Positions 12,888 through 24,084 of a stretch of DNA of 64,000 nt are shown here, piece by piece. The stretch is from Nymphaea colorata. Taxonomy: Eukaryota; Streptophyta; Magnoliopsida; Nymphaeales; Nymphaeaceae. Each line of letters opens with the position of its first letter. The stretch's first letter is position 1. The stretch is taken from NCBI RefSeq assembly GCF_008831285.2, contig NC_045141.1:6279224-6343223 (forward strand), written 5' to 3'. The translations under genes were made by a program, and so were the position numbers. The notes under the pieces were generated by a model, which was given only the letters and a program-made list of their open reading frames with translations, was not told where the DNA came from and did not search any database.

Positions 12888-12922
12888 AGCAGCTAGTTCA
12901 GCTGATTGTTGAACTAGCTGCT
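12888..12922. other. Strong hairpin, 13-bp perfect stem
   Basis: AGCAGCTAGTTCA at 12888-12900 pairs with TGAACTAGCTGCT at 12910-12922 around a 9-base loop. It follows a TATA-like 'tttatataaatgg' at about 12835. I cannot assign a function. Confidence 0.6.
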
Positions 12923-13043
12923 AGGACTTGAACAACTAGCTTAATAGTAAAAAAAGAACGACAAAAAAAGAAAAAGAAAAAGTGAAAGCTGAAAAAATAG
13001 GGAACTGAAAAAAGAAAAATACAAATTACAGCTTATATAGTGT

Positions 13044-13100
13044 ATATAATAATAATAATAATAACAGTGATAGCAATAATAATAATAACAATAATGTTAA
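13044..13100 (+). repeat. AAT microsatellite
   Basis: AAT triplets recur, interrupted by 'cagtgatagc' and 'aac'. The ORFs in this tract are repeat artefacts. Confidence 0.85.
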
Positions 13101-13514
13101 TACATATGTACATAAATATAACATATCTAGATACATCGTTATTGAGGTGGTTGTGTAGTGAGTTTCGCTACTCCATTTTGAAATTCCTCTGTTTCTCATG
13201 ATGAATATATACGACATAAGGAAGAGTGTGATCGTGGCATGCTCGTGATTTTTCCATTTGTTTTGTCTTTCTTTTGGTGCTGGTGATTCTACTTTCCAGC
13301 ATCTAGTGTAGATTCTTGTGTTAATTATTTTATTTTAATAAATGTAACACTTTAACAAGTTTTTTCGTGAATAATTAAATAGAAATATTTTGCCTATAAC
13401 TGAAGTAGAACTTCGGTGTTCATTGCACTTATTTTCTTGATCTCAACAGTGTTATGTTTTATTTGCAGGTCTGGATTACCATTCTCTTGTAATTGTCCTA
13501 ATAGGACTAGGAAG

Positions 13515-13516
<2 letters not shown>

Positions 13517-13558
<42 letters not shown>

Positions 13559-13584
13559 TTATTTATTTATTTATTTATTTATTT
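13517..13584 (+). repeat. TA then TTTA microsatellite in duplication copy 1
   Basis: A run of TA dinucleotides is followed by TTTA repeats. The same compound tract occurs in copy 2 at about 14437-14500 with fewer TA units, which explains the 916- versus 922-base spacing of landmarks. Confidence 0.9.
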
Positions 13585-13634
13585 TGAAGTTCTGTACATA
13601 GAAGCCTCTTATGTTGTCTTTCCTTTCTCAACAG

Positions 13635-13735
13635 GTTCGATATTGTCTAGAAATGTCCAGAACAACCACTTTTGAAGGCCAAACAACTTTCCTCGTTGCA
13701 TAATTTGTTGTGCAATCGTGTAGACAACAGTTCAG
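13635..13735 (+). pseudogene. Dicer-like exon, copy 1, stop-bearing
   Basis: An exon-sized 101-bp piece lies between 'ctcaacag' and 'gtaatg'. Its second frame reads PEQPLLKAKQLSSLHNLL, which matches the EQPLL-x-AKQL-x-x-xHNLL motif that follows the PAZ domain in plant Dicer-like proteins. In this copy the codon after FDIV is TAG; in copy 2 it is TTG. The copy is therefore not translatable through this exon. I cannot tell the DCL class from this piece. Confidence 0.6.
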
Positions 13736-14262
13736 GTAATGGTACTGGAGGTCCTTGTTGCTAATTTTGTATGTTCTTCAAATTCTCAAATTTGTGCATC
13801 CACACGAACCAGCCTGGAAACATAGGAAGGGACTTCATGCACGTTGTGCATCACTATGCCAAATGACCATGCTTTTCTTTGGTTTTATGTCAAAAACTAA
13901 TCGTTTGCCCTTTATGATACAAGATACTTCATTTGTGGCTGCTCTATGTGTTGAGAACCATTGACAATCATTTTATTATCTTTTTGAAGACATCTGTTTA
14001 CCTCCTGACCATAGTGGATAGTAAATAGAAATATTGCATTTCTATTTTTTATGTTATTTGATGCAGGCTGTTTTATTTTCTTGTGTTTAGATAATGATTG
14101 TTCTGTTGTGTAATTTTTCTCAAGAGAAAAACTTTCTTCTCCTGAAAAGGCTGTTGAACAGCACACTGACTGGTTGTCATTCCATTTCTATTGCTAGAAG
14201 CACGTGAAGTCAAGGAGAGCTTTGTAGAGCTCCCCCAGAACTTTGCATCTTGAAGATATATT

Positions 14263-14436
14263 AATGTAACACTTTAACAAGTTTTTTCGTGAATAATTAA
14301 ATAGAAATATTTTGCCTATAACTGAAGTAGAACTTCGGTGTTCATTGCACTTATTTTCTTGATCTCAACAGTGTTATGTTTTATTTGCAGGTCTGGATTA
14401 CCATTCTCTTGTAATTGTCCTAATAGGACTAGGAAG

Positions 14437-14474
<38 letters not shown>

Positions 14475-15174
14475 TTATTTATTTATTTATTTATTTATTT
14501 TGAAGTTCTGTACATAGAAGCCTCTTATGTTGTCTTTCCTTTCTCAACAGGTTCGATATTGTCTTGAAATGTCCAGAACAACCACTTTTGAAGGCCAAAC
14601 AACTTTCCTCGTTGCATAATTTGTTGTGCAATCGTGTAGACAACAGTTCAGGTAATGGTACTGGAGGTCCTTGTTGCTAATTTTGTATGTTCTTCAAATT
14701 CTCAAATTTGTGCATCCACACGAACCAGCCTGGAAACATAGGAAGGGACTTCATGCACGTTGTGCATCACTATGCCAAATGACCATGCTTTTCTTTGGTT
14801 TTATGTCAAAAACTAATCGTTTGCCCTTTATGATACAAGATACTTCATTTGTGGCTGCTCTATGTGTTGAGAACCATTGACAATCATTTTATTATCTTTT
14901 TGAAGACATCTGTTTACCTCCTGACCATAGTGGATAGTAAATAGAAATATTGCATTTCTATTTTTTATGTTATTTGATGCAGGCTGTTTTATTTTCTTGT
15001 GTTTAGATAATGATTGTTCTGTTGTGTAATTTTTCTCAAGAGAAAAACTTTCTTCTCCTGAAAAGGCTGTTGAACAGCACACTGACTGGTTGTCATTCCA
15101 TTTCTATTGCTAGAAGCACGTGAAGTCAAGGAGAGCTTTGTAGAGCTCCCCCAGAACTTTGCATCTTGAAGATA
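14263..15174 (+). repeat. Tandem duplication copy 2
   Basis: Direct repeat of 13341-14258, joined head to tail. The homology stops at 'gaagata'; beyond this only copy 2 continues into the rest of the Dicer-like exon. Confidence 0.93.
14551..14651 (+). pseudogene. Dicer-like exon, copy 2, open
   Basis: Same 101-bp exon as in copy 1, but open throughout: FDIVLKCPEQPLL then KAKQLSSLHNLL and NRVDNSSG, bounded by 'ctcaacag' and 'gtaatg'. The motif is the conserved linker between the PAZ and RNase III domains of plant DCL proteins. The downstream exon has a frameshift, so the gene as a whole is still broken. Confidence 0.6.
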
Positions 15175-15313
15175 AAAGACTTTGCTAAGGATATTGGGAG
15201 TTCACTGTCACTTTTGCCTTCTTTAATGCACAGGCTGGAAAGTTTGCTAGCTGCGATTGAGCTGAAGGAATTGTTATCGGCTTCATTTCCTGAAGGATCC
15301 CATATTACAGCTA
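15114..15313 (+). pseudogene. Dicer-like RNase IIIa exon (first part), frameshifted
   Basis: After a 'ttgctag' acceptor the frame reads [13 protein letters not shown] missing C in the run of five Cs near 15150 then shifts the frame, and the next frame reads [34 protein letters not shown] and [14 protein letters not shown]. This is the LPPEL...LPS-x-MHRLESLL block at the start of RNase IIIa in plant Dicer-like enzymes, which process long dsRNA into small RNAs. The start of this exon also lies in duplication copy 1 with the same missing C, so the frameshift predates the duplication. Confidence 0.8.
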
Positions 15314-15473
15314 ATCGTGCAAGACTTATGGTTTCTGAAATATATCTATCAATGACATAGGAGTTGGTTAATATAATCAATTTAACTTTTACATGTGCTG
15401 AAATTTTTCACTTTTTAGTTTTTTCTAATGTATGAGAGAGATTATTGATCCTGAACTAGGGGCTTGGCTGCAG

Positions 15474-15681
15474 ATTTTGGAAGCCTTGACTACAAAGAAG
15501 TGCTTGGAGCGTTTTTCTTTAGAAAGATTAGAAATACTTGGTGATTCATTTCTCAAATATGTTGTTAGCAGGTGCCTATTCCTTTCAAAAGAAGCTTTGG
15601 ATGAAGGGCGACTGATAGACACGTTCCAGCATTGTCAATAACCTTAATCTGTACACATTGGCTGTTAGGAAAAACTTGCAG
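15474..15681 (+). pseudogene. Dicer-like RNase IIIa exon (catalytic part), frameshifted
   Basis: After a 'ggctgcag' acceptor the frame reads [19 protein letters not shown] then [13 protein letters not shown], the RNase III signature (ERLE-x-LGD-x-x-LK) with its acidic residues present. After [10 protein letters not shown] the frame breaks, and a second frame gives [17 protein letters not shown] up to a 'gtaag' donor at 15682, where DCL genes commonly have an exon end. No later DCL exon (VYIRDQ-like) was found downstream. The piece is therefore a truncated pseudogene, not a working Dicer. Confidence 0.85.
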
Positions 15682-15689
15682 GTAAGATG

Positions 15690-16974
15690 GTAGTCTAGTG
15701 ACGTCTGTAGTTTTCTTTTAAATGTATATTGTTCTTTTTACCATCATTTGAATATGTTCTTGAAAAGCTTCTAGAGTGTTTCTTTATGCCAAATGATTTG
15801 CTTGTATGATCCTTGAACTATAGTCATAAATTGCTGATGTTTTGAAACTAATGGGGGTTTATCGGCCAAAAAAGGAAAGCATTTTTATTAGGAAAATATT
15901 ACAATCTTTTCACAATATTGTCAAAATAATTTTTTTTTGCAAAGATGTAATATTATTGTGTAACAAAACCCTCTTTCACCTACATGGCTTGAAATTTTAA
16001 ATTGACAAAAAAATGTAAAGAAAGAAATCTTAGGGTGAAGATTGAAAACAAAATAGGGCATCATGAGCCCTTCTTTTCTTTCCTGAAGCTGCAAACTTGC
16101 ATGAAGACTTCATGAAGAGTGATGAACCTCTGCTACACTGAAGAAGCCCTGCTTGAAGATATCTTCCCTGTGTGAAGAAGAAGCAGAAGTCTTACTTATT
16201 TAGTCACTTACATTTTCATTGTTTATGTCTTTATTTTAGTTCTTCATTTAATTTTTAGATTTTTGTTGTTCAATCTTTTATAAGTTCCTGAGGTTTGCCT
16301 AAGAAAAACAACTATATGAAAGGTTCCCGAGAAATACCTCGTAGATGGGGACCCAAGAACTATTTTGTGACTATGCTTTCAACATTATTGTCTGGTGGAA
16401 GTGAACTGGTAGGCAATATGAAGGTCTTTCCTGGAGTGTGCTTTTTTTTTTGAGACCATAACTTGTATTCCTTAATTGTATGTGATGAGACATCATATGT
16501 AGTACATATTTCCTTTTTCTTTTCTTTGAAGAGTACCGGGTCATTCTAGATGAGTACCTAGTTCACTTGCTGGATATTATCTAATACCTCACGATGAATG
16601 GATATCTGTTCGTATTCAAGGCTGGGATAAACTGTGAGGAGAAAAGCAAAATCTATATATGCATTTACAATTGAACTGAATTGCTGATAATAATGTAGTT
16701 GGTTCAATCTCCGAAATATAACATGTAATATTGTTTATCTGCAAATATGCTATACTTGATTAAATAATAAAATATGGTTGGCCCTCTTTGTTGTGCCAAC
16801 TACAGGCCAGAGCATATTGAAATGCTATCTTTGTTTTGCCAAATGCATGTCAGAGTTTACTCAAATGTCATTGAGATGAACTTATGGAACTTAGGGATGA
16901 TATGATTCTTAACTTTACGCTGAGCATCTAAAGTGAATGAATTTGTCTTTTCTATTCAAGAAAAAGTGTGATTA
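15690..16974. other. Gene-free stretch after the Dicer-like fragment
   Basis: I searched for further Dicer exons and saw none. The sequence is AT-rich with small frames only. Confidence 0.4.
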
Positions 16975-16982
16975 ATGGGGAC
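16975..16982 (+). repeat. 8-bp target site duplication (left), ATGGGGAC
   Basis: ATGGGGAC here and again at 17666-17673 exactly bracket the inverted-repeat element. An 8-bp duplication is typical of the hAT superfamily. Confidence 0.85.
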
Positions 16983-17665
16983 CAATGTCACCAGGGTGCG
17001 GATTCGGGTGCGGGTGCGACCTAGATTCGCACCCAAACCGCACCTAATGAGGCGTGAAAGTGATGGTACGTTTGGATCTGGTTCCAGGTCGAAACCAAAT
17101 CCAAACCAAGTTCATCCAAAAAAAGTGTCTCAAAAGTTGACCTCTTCACACCCGTCGAGGTCTGCCACCGCCTTTTACATGAATGGGGAGCAGAAACATT
17201 ATTATATGTTACTTTCTTGTTTAAGATTTTATCGATACAGGACTAAAAACCGAGCTCTTCTCACTCAAATGTCAAAATTTTGAAGTTTTTGAGTCAAGAT
17301 TTTGAAGTTTTTATGAAATGGTCGGGCGAGTGATAGAGTTTGGGTCTGGATTTGGATCTTGATCCAATTCGACTTACCCAAAACCAAAATTGTTATAGGA
17401 ATAACCCTCATTACTGAACAACGGAGCACTTCGCCCCGTTCCTCCGACCCCAAACCTAACATTGTTATTAAGAAAGAAAGGATGGGGGAAAATTACAATT
17501 TTGATTTTGATATTTAATAATTTTATGGTTTAGAGATAATTTTGTTATATATATTATTATTATAAATTAATAATAATAATAATAAATAGTCTTCCCGCAC
17601 CGCCGCACCAATAATTTTTGAGATGTGCCGCACCGGCACCCGCACCCCGCACTCTGGTGACATAG
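16983..17665. mobile_element. Non-autonomous hAT-like element, 683 bp
   Basis: The ends form terminal inverted repeats: CAATGTCACCAGGGTGCGG at the left and, on the other strand, CTATGTCACCAGAGTGCGG at the right (17 of 19 match). Inside each end are more GGTGCGG/CCGCACC words, giving long subterminal inverted pairing. Perfect 8-bp target duplications (ATGGGGAC) flank it. There is no transposase; the 102-codon frame at 16975-17283 begins in the target duplication and reads through GC-rich repeat. The superfamily call rests on the 8-bp duplication; the terminal bases alone do not settle it. Confidence 0.85.
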
Positions 17666-17806
17666 ATGGGGACAATATGCAATTTTTGATGCTCGAAATT
17701 AGAAGGTCAAACTGAAGATTATGATGCGGACATTTCAATGTCTAATGGAGGCATATGGAGTTTATGTCTTGCAGCCGAATAACAAGATCTCTCCAAGTAG
17801 TTGACC

Positions 17807-18969
17807 TATATGTATATGTACTATATGTAGGTATGCATGTATAATGTATCATGTACTTCTGTGTCCTATCAGCAGGAAAAAAAGTGTGAAGACAAAATTT
17901 GCCACATTTTCTGCCCAATGTGGCATAATATTACATGTATAATATATGTATATTATATGTTGTATCTGTATATTCTATAATATATTAGTAGTTTATATGT
18001 TATACTATTATATACATGCAATAACATGTATCATATATATTATACGTTTAACATATAATACATAATATAATATATTGTATATTATACATATACATTATTG
18101 TTCTAGTAATATATCATTAACATACATTACTATAATTATATACATTATGCATTATAATACATGTGTAAAATATGTTGTATGTAATCACTTATAATCTATA
18201 TATAATGTTATATTTTATACAATATAACATATAATATGTATAATATATTTATATAATTTATGCATTATATGTGTTGTACCATTATAATATGAACATATAC
18301 ATTATAGTACATATTGTTGTAAATGTTATATATATAAACAAATGTTATATATATATATAATATAATATAATATATCTATATATATGTATATACACATTAC
18401 ATACTACAATATATATGTATCATACATATATTTTATATAAAAATAAGTATACATATTATTATATGTATATGTACATAACATATATATATATATATATATA
18501 TATAATATACTACTATATATTATATACATCACCATCACCATCCAAATATTCTAATCACTGCTCTCCATCTAAGATGTGATCCATCAGTTTGGATTACCAA
18601 ATAGTCTGTGCTAAGTGGTAACCTTAGAGGTTTTAGTTGTTGTACTAATTCCTTAATTTTCTTGACCTGGTTTATATCTTCTTCATTGAAGAATAAAACA
18701 CCATTTGGTCTTAATTTTGCATAAAGTCCTGACACAAAGTTATGCATTTGTGGAATATATGGTCTAGCATAGTTTAAGATTCTTAAGAATCGTTGAAGCA
18801 ACTTTTTGTCTTCAATTTTATCGGGAAAATCTTTTATGATTTTTTCAACAATATGCGTCTGGAGTTTAATATATCCATTGCCAATTTCAGTTCCTAAAAA
18901 TTTGATGTGAGTTTTCATCAACTCCATCTTCTTTTTAGAAATTATAATGTCGTTTTCTTCAAAGGTTTG
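17807..18969. repeat. Segmental tandem duplication, copy 1: TA-rich tract plus viral RT end
   Basis: About 730 bases of TA-rich sequence and the 3' part of a caulimovirid RT (minus strand, 18535-18969) are repeated directly at 18971-20292. Shared landmarks include 'tgtgtcctatcagcagg' and 'tgcccaatgtggcataata'. Copy 2 has much longer TA tracts. Confidence 0.9.
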
Positions 18970-18970
18970 C

Positions 18971-18972
<2 letters not shown>
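18535..18972 (-). pseudogene. Caulimovirid RT/RNase H fragment, duplicated copy
   Basis: The minus-strand frame matches the C-terminal part of the RT at 19900-20511 almost residue for residue (MELMKTHIKFLGTEIGN, then NYARPYIPQMHNFVSGL). It runs a little further, into YLVIQTDGSHLRW, where IQTDGS carries the first RNase H aspartate. It begins abruptly at the duplication joint, so it lacks the RT catalytic YIDD motif. It is a viral relic and not functional. Confidence 0.88.
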
Positions 18973-20292
<1,320 letters not shown>

Positions 20293-20745
20293 AAATACCT
20301 TTTTGAGATGAATAATATGTTCTTTCTTAGTTTTGGAAAAAACTAAGATGTCATCAATATAAACTATAGAAAATTTTATGCAACTTTCCATAGCAAGATC
20401 CATTTTTCTTTGAAAAACACTAGGAGTGTTTTCCAAACCAAAAGGCATTACAGTCCATTCATAAATGCCCTTGAGGACATGCAAATGCAGTCCATGGAAT
20501 TGAGCTGTCATCCATTCCTATTTGTCAAAACCCACTTTTACAGTCGAATTTTGAGAAGTATTTCCTATCTTGGATTCGTTGTATCAGTGAATCCTTATCG
20601 ATGATGTTGTATCCATCATCTTGGGTATTGTCATTCAACCTTTTATAGTTGATGACCAATCTTGACTTCCCTCTTACTTGTTCAGAGTGTTTATTTACAA
20701 TAAACGCTGCAGACCTGTGAGGGCTATAACTCATTCTGATAACCT

Positions 20746-21592
20746 TTAGTCTTTTATATGGTTAGTCATGTCCTTGTCTTCTTCTAAAGAGAGTTTGATA
20801 TTGGCTATTTTTATCATTAGATCAGGATTGATTATGTCAAGTTTACACATAACTTGATTTTTATCCCAGTATTTCTGGGGGTTATCTCCTATAATTTCAA
20901 GTTTTGACAACCTAGAAATTAGGTCATCTATTTCTTGATAGCTTGAATTGATTCCAACTTGCTCGAAGCAATTTAGAATTCTTTTTGTATCTGGAACATA
21001 ATCGGATGTTCCAAATCTATCAAAATCAATATCAACCAATCCCTCATATTTTGGGATTAGGTGGTATTTTATCTCACATTCTAGAAAGGTGGAGATGTAT
21101 TTCTTATCTATGATGGTTTGACACATCATAGCTTGCTTTTTGCATTGTCTTTATTTTGTAAAGAACTTGCAATTGAATCAAATACTCTAGTATTCGATTT
21201 GTCATTTTCTTTTAGGTGTTTGCCTAAAGAGATCATCAAATCAATTATTGCGTTAAAATGAGATTCATTGCCATGAAACTCATGTTGATAGGTATTTCCA
21301 AAATAACATTTGTGAGAAATGTTAGATTGGTTATGTGGTAAACTAAGGTCTAGATATTCGAATTTATTCATTCTTTAACCTTAGACGAATCTACCAGATC
21401 TTGGTGTCTTTTACCAATCTCCCTACTATAAATCCAATTTGTTACTTGGATTTTATTAGGTTTGGTAAGACTATAGCCCTTAGTACTTTGTAGATCATAC
21501 AAATAAATTTTGTATGTTCTGGTTTCTGGATATGACCTATACAGATCAAATCCTGGATATTCTAAATCTTTTTCTTTTCTGGATTGGGACAT
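20746..21592 (-). pseudogene. Caulimovirid polyprotein region between dUTPase and RT
   Basis: Three contiguous minus-strand frames (21368-21592, 21126-21371, 20746-21129) lie upstream of the RT and are probably parts of one polyprotein split by stops and small shifts. The last carries the usual pre-RT block (QKYWDKNQVMCKLDIINP). I did not find a D-T/S-G protease motif in the first two, so the protease is either lost or unrecognised here. Confidence 0.65.
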
Positions 21593-21599
21593 AATGTCA

Positions 21600-21985
21600 A
21601 AATTCCAGACGAACGAAATCCTTTTGTTTGTCGGATTGTGGTGTTGAATTGTTCTACTTCATTGATCTTGGGAGTAGATATTTTATGTAGGATTAGCTGG
21701 GCAATCCTATCCCTTTTCCTAATAAAGAAATCTTTATCAGAATGGTAAAGAGGAGAATTTTTACTTCGCCTCTATAGTCTGCATCAATTACTCCGGCTCT
21801 TACTAGGATTGAGTAATTCAGTGCAAGACCACTTTTAGATGCAATCTATCCATATGTTCCTCTTGGAACTGCTATGGTCAGACCTGTCCAAACAAGAGCT
21901 TTTGTTCTTGTTGTTCTTGCAGGGACTACTATATTTTGGCTACTTTCTAAGTCATAGTCTGTTGCTCTGTTCGTCAACCTGGTTG
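21600..21985 (-). pseudogene. dUTPase domain of the caulimovirid element
   Basis: The minus strand shows the trimeric dUTPase motifs in order: RATDYDLESSQNIVVPAR (motif 1 area), IAVPRGTYG then IASKSGLAL (motif 2), [16 protein letters not shown] (motif 3, with the catalytic D in IDADY), RDRIAQLIL (motif 4) and TKGFRSSGIL (motif 5 area). The family hydrolyses dUTP to keep uracil out of DNA, and some pararetroviruses and retroelements carry it. It is broken by TAG at 21846-21848 in motif 2 and a frameshift near 21745 after motif 3. It sits directly upstream of the block A polyprotein and in the same orientation, so it probably belonged to it. Confidence 0.85.
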
Positions 21986-21989
21986 GCAG

Positions 21990-23165
21990 AGAAGACGAAG
22001 AGATCGTGCCTCTTCAAACTACCCTCATAACACGAGATCGAGCTCGACTCGACTACACATAGTCGAGCTCGAGCTCGACTCGTTTACCCGCGTTTGTCTT
22101 CCTCGCCACGCTCTCCCTGCTCGTGACTTAGCAGCTCCTTCACCATATCCAAGCTCCCTCTGTCCGCCGCAATGTACAGCGCCGTCTCCCTGAGCTCGTT
22201 CACCATGGCTGCCCGAATCTCCACCCTCTCCGCATTGGCAACCGCGTCATTAGCCCTCTAACGAATTTCCATATGCATCGGCGGACGCCTTTCCAAGAGA
22301 TCCCATTTATCCCCAAAGCCAATTGTTCCGAGAAGTGGTTCTCATCTTGCTTTGCTTGCAGGGAGAGAGGAAGGGACCCGCGACCAGCCCTGCTTCATCT
22401 GGGGAGCCTCCAATCATCGTTCTTTTTAATGACGTAGACCATCTGCTCGTCTATCCCTGAAGGAGAGGACACGATTCTTGGGCTTCATCGAGGAGAAGTA
22501 AGCCCTAGAATGTGCCCCTGTTTCTTTTGTGAAGGGCGGCCATAAGCAAGTCAGAGAGAGAAAGGGAGAGGTTGAAGCCTCTGTTGCGGAGTTAGTGGGG
22601 AAAGAAAAGAGTGAGAAAGTGGAAAAGGAGAGAGAGAGAGAGAGAGAGAGAGAGAACACTCTTTCGCTCGAGCGAGGGGTTGAGTCTTTCGCTTGAGGAG
22701 ACATCATTGGGTTCTTGAGACCCTCTCTCGTTTGAGGGAGAGGGTTTCATGTTTCAGTCCTCTGATTTAGAGAGAGAGGGAGAGAAAAGGAGAGAAGAGT
22801 ACCATTGTTGCAGCTTTGTAGGGTCAGCCCTTTGATTTAGAGAGAGAGAGAGAGAGAGAAGGAGAGTACCATTCTTGTAGCCTTGCAGGGTTGCCAGCTC
22901 ACCAGAAAGAGGAAGAGAGTGAAGAGAGAAAAAAAAATGAGAAATGAAGATGAATGAATGAGGAAAACAATAAATACTTACCTAACGAGTCGAGTTGGGT
23001 TAAGCGAGCTTCGTTAAATGAACTCGTACTCGGCTCGATAAAATAAACGAGTTGAACGAACAACTCGAGCTCGGCTCGTTGAGTATAAAAGCTGGCTCGA
23101 ATTCAAATTCGAGCCGAGCTTTAACGAGCCGAGTTCGAGTTACTCGGCTCATTGTTCAGCTCTAG
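21990..23165. mobile_element. Transposon-like insertion with GAGCTCG-rich ends and an ankyrin scrap
   Basis: This stretch separates the minus-strand dUTPase from the plus-strand movement protein. Its left part (22030-22083) has 'gagctcgagctcgactcg' and its right part (22980-23165) has CTCGGCTCG/CGAGCCGAG repeats ending '...gttcagctctag'. CGAGCC-rich termini like these are seen on plant DNA transposons. I could not find a matching left terminal repeat or target duplication, so the exact ends and superfamily are open. GA microsatellites (22629-22655, 22836-22858) lie inside. Confidence 0.5.
22084..22256 (-). pseudogene. Ankyrin-repeat gene fragment
   Basis: The minus strand reads ANDAVANAERVEIRAAMVNE then LRETALYIAADRGSLDMVKE and LLSHEQ. 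The ETALYIAADRG-x-LDMVKELL part is a clear ankyrin repeat as in plant ITN1/ACD6-type membrane proteins. It is about 55 codons with stops at both ends. It looks like a captured or processed scrap inside the transposon-like insertion. Confidence 0.8.
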
Positions 23166-23910
23166 TAGATACACCTACAACAGAGAGGTGGTCATGTTTG
23201 TTCTGAGTAATCAGACAGAAACCATTAACCTATTGAGTCCGGAAGGAGCTCGTAGGTTAAGAGAAAGGGGATATAACCTAATTCATATAGGTTTAATCGC
23301 CATAAAAATCAGACATCTTCATAGGAAAGAGACTGGAGCCAAGTGTTTTGTCATGATTCTTGACAAACGCTTCAACAAAGCTACTAAAGCAAATTTAAGA
23401 GCAATGGAAATCGATCTCAACAAAGGAGCTGAGATTATATATTTAGTCCCTAATACATATATGAGCATTAGAGACTTTCAGAAATATATTTGTGTAGGAA
23501 TCCATACACGAGGATATGAAGATATGACTGAAGGAGATAACCTTCTAGTCTCTGTGGCCATAGTTGGAAGATTAAGTAATAATGATCAAGTTAAATATAA
23601 CTAGAACATTGATGGTATTGTGGATGCAGTAGCATCACAAGGAATTAAGTTTATCAAACCCAAGTCCTACAATTCAGAGGAACTTGCAGGATTAGAATGG
23701 GAAATAGGAAGATTTATAGAGGATGAAGCCTCTACTAGTCTCCCTAAGAGAGCTCTTCACTATGAAAATAGTGAGGGCTAGGAATTTATCAGGTTCGCAT
23801 GTTATGAACCTAGACATCATCCTCTTGAGGTAGATGAACAATCGCTTCAAGAAGATATTAGATCTCAAAGAGAAGAAAACCTTCTCGCTAGAAGATCGAC
23901 TTTGTTTTGA
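23152..23910 (+). pseudogene. Caulimovirid movement protein (block B)
   Basis: The plus-strand frame shows the 30K-type movement protein pattern of Caulimoviridae: an initial strand with NREVVMFVLSNQTETINLLS, then RERGYNLIHIGLIAIKIR, MILDKRFNKATKANL and DNLLVSVAIVGRLSNN. The family forms tubules that carry virus between cells. The frame continues past a TAG at 23602-23604 (NIDGIVDAVASQGIKFIKP, then EELAGLEWEIGRFIE) and a second TAG at 23779-23781 to TGA at 23908. The N-terminus is cut off by the insertion to its left; the first codon, TTG at 23152, is not a real start. The orientation is opposite to the dUTPase/RT block. Confidence 0.85.
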
Positions 23911-23938
23911 TTATGGTGTCTAAGCGTAAATGTGATGC

Positions 23939-23982
23939 ACCAATAGCACAAAATTCTAACACGGATTTTGTGACCCGGTCCC
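23939..23982 (+). repeat. 44-bp inverted repeat, left arm
   Basis: Pairs with 27087-27130 on the other strand at 42 of 44 positions by eye. It lies just left of a primer-site-like sequence. The two arms enclose 3.2 kb containing the RNase H, ORF2 and promoter regions. Confidence 0.88.
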
Positions 23983-23989
23983 ATCGTTT

Positions 23990-24002
23990 TGGTGTCAGAG
24001 CC
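23990..24002 (+). promoter_or_regulatory. tRNA-Met primer-binding-like site of the viral element
   Basis: TGGTGTCAGAGCC matches the plant tRNA-iMet primer site (TGGTATCAGAGCC) at 12 of 13 bases. Caulimovirids start minus-strand synthesis at such a site. In a normal genome the movement protein follows this site; here it precedes it, so the order is rearranged. Confidence 0.65.
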
Positions 24003-24084
24003 TCGTTTAAGGTTCTATACGTAAATTCCTGATAATTAATCCTTCATTTAAGTATGGAAAATTTCTCACAAAAGATCCTTTTCT

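Larger units (their letters stand above)
13341..14262 (+). repeat. Tandem duplication copy 1 (about 0.92 kb) of a Dicer-like gene segment
   Basis: This unit is repeated directly at 14263-15174. By eye the two copies differ only in the length of the TA tract and in one substitution at the start of a candidate exon (A here, T in copy 2). That near identity points to a recent duplication. The unit holds one Dicer-like exon, introns and the start of the next exon. Confidence 0.93.

Noticed and set aside
13755-14166. Repeated 69- and 84-codon ORFs in the duplicated unit
   Set aside because: Both lie in intron-like sequence between Dicer-like exons and appear twice only because the unit is duplicated.
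16975-17283. 102-codon Arg-rich ORF as a gene
   Set aside because: It starts inside the hAT-like target duplication and reads GGTGCGG repeats; it is part of a non-autonomous element.
22426-22707. Ser/Leu-rich minus ORF
   Set aside because: Its core is a GA/CT microsatellite ('SLSLSLSLS'); no family features.
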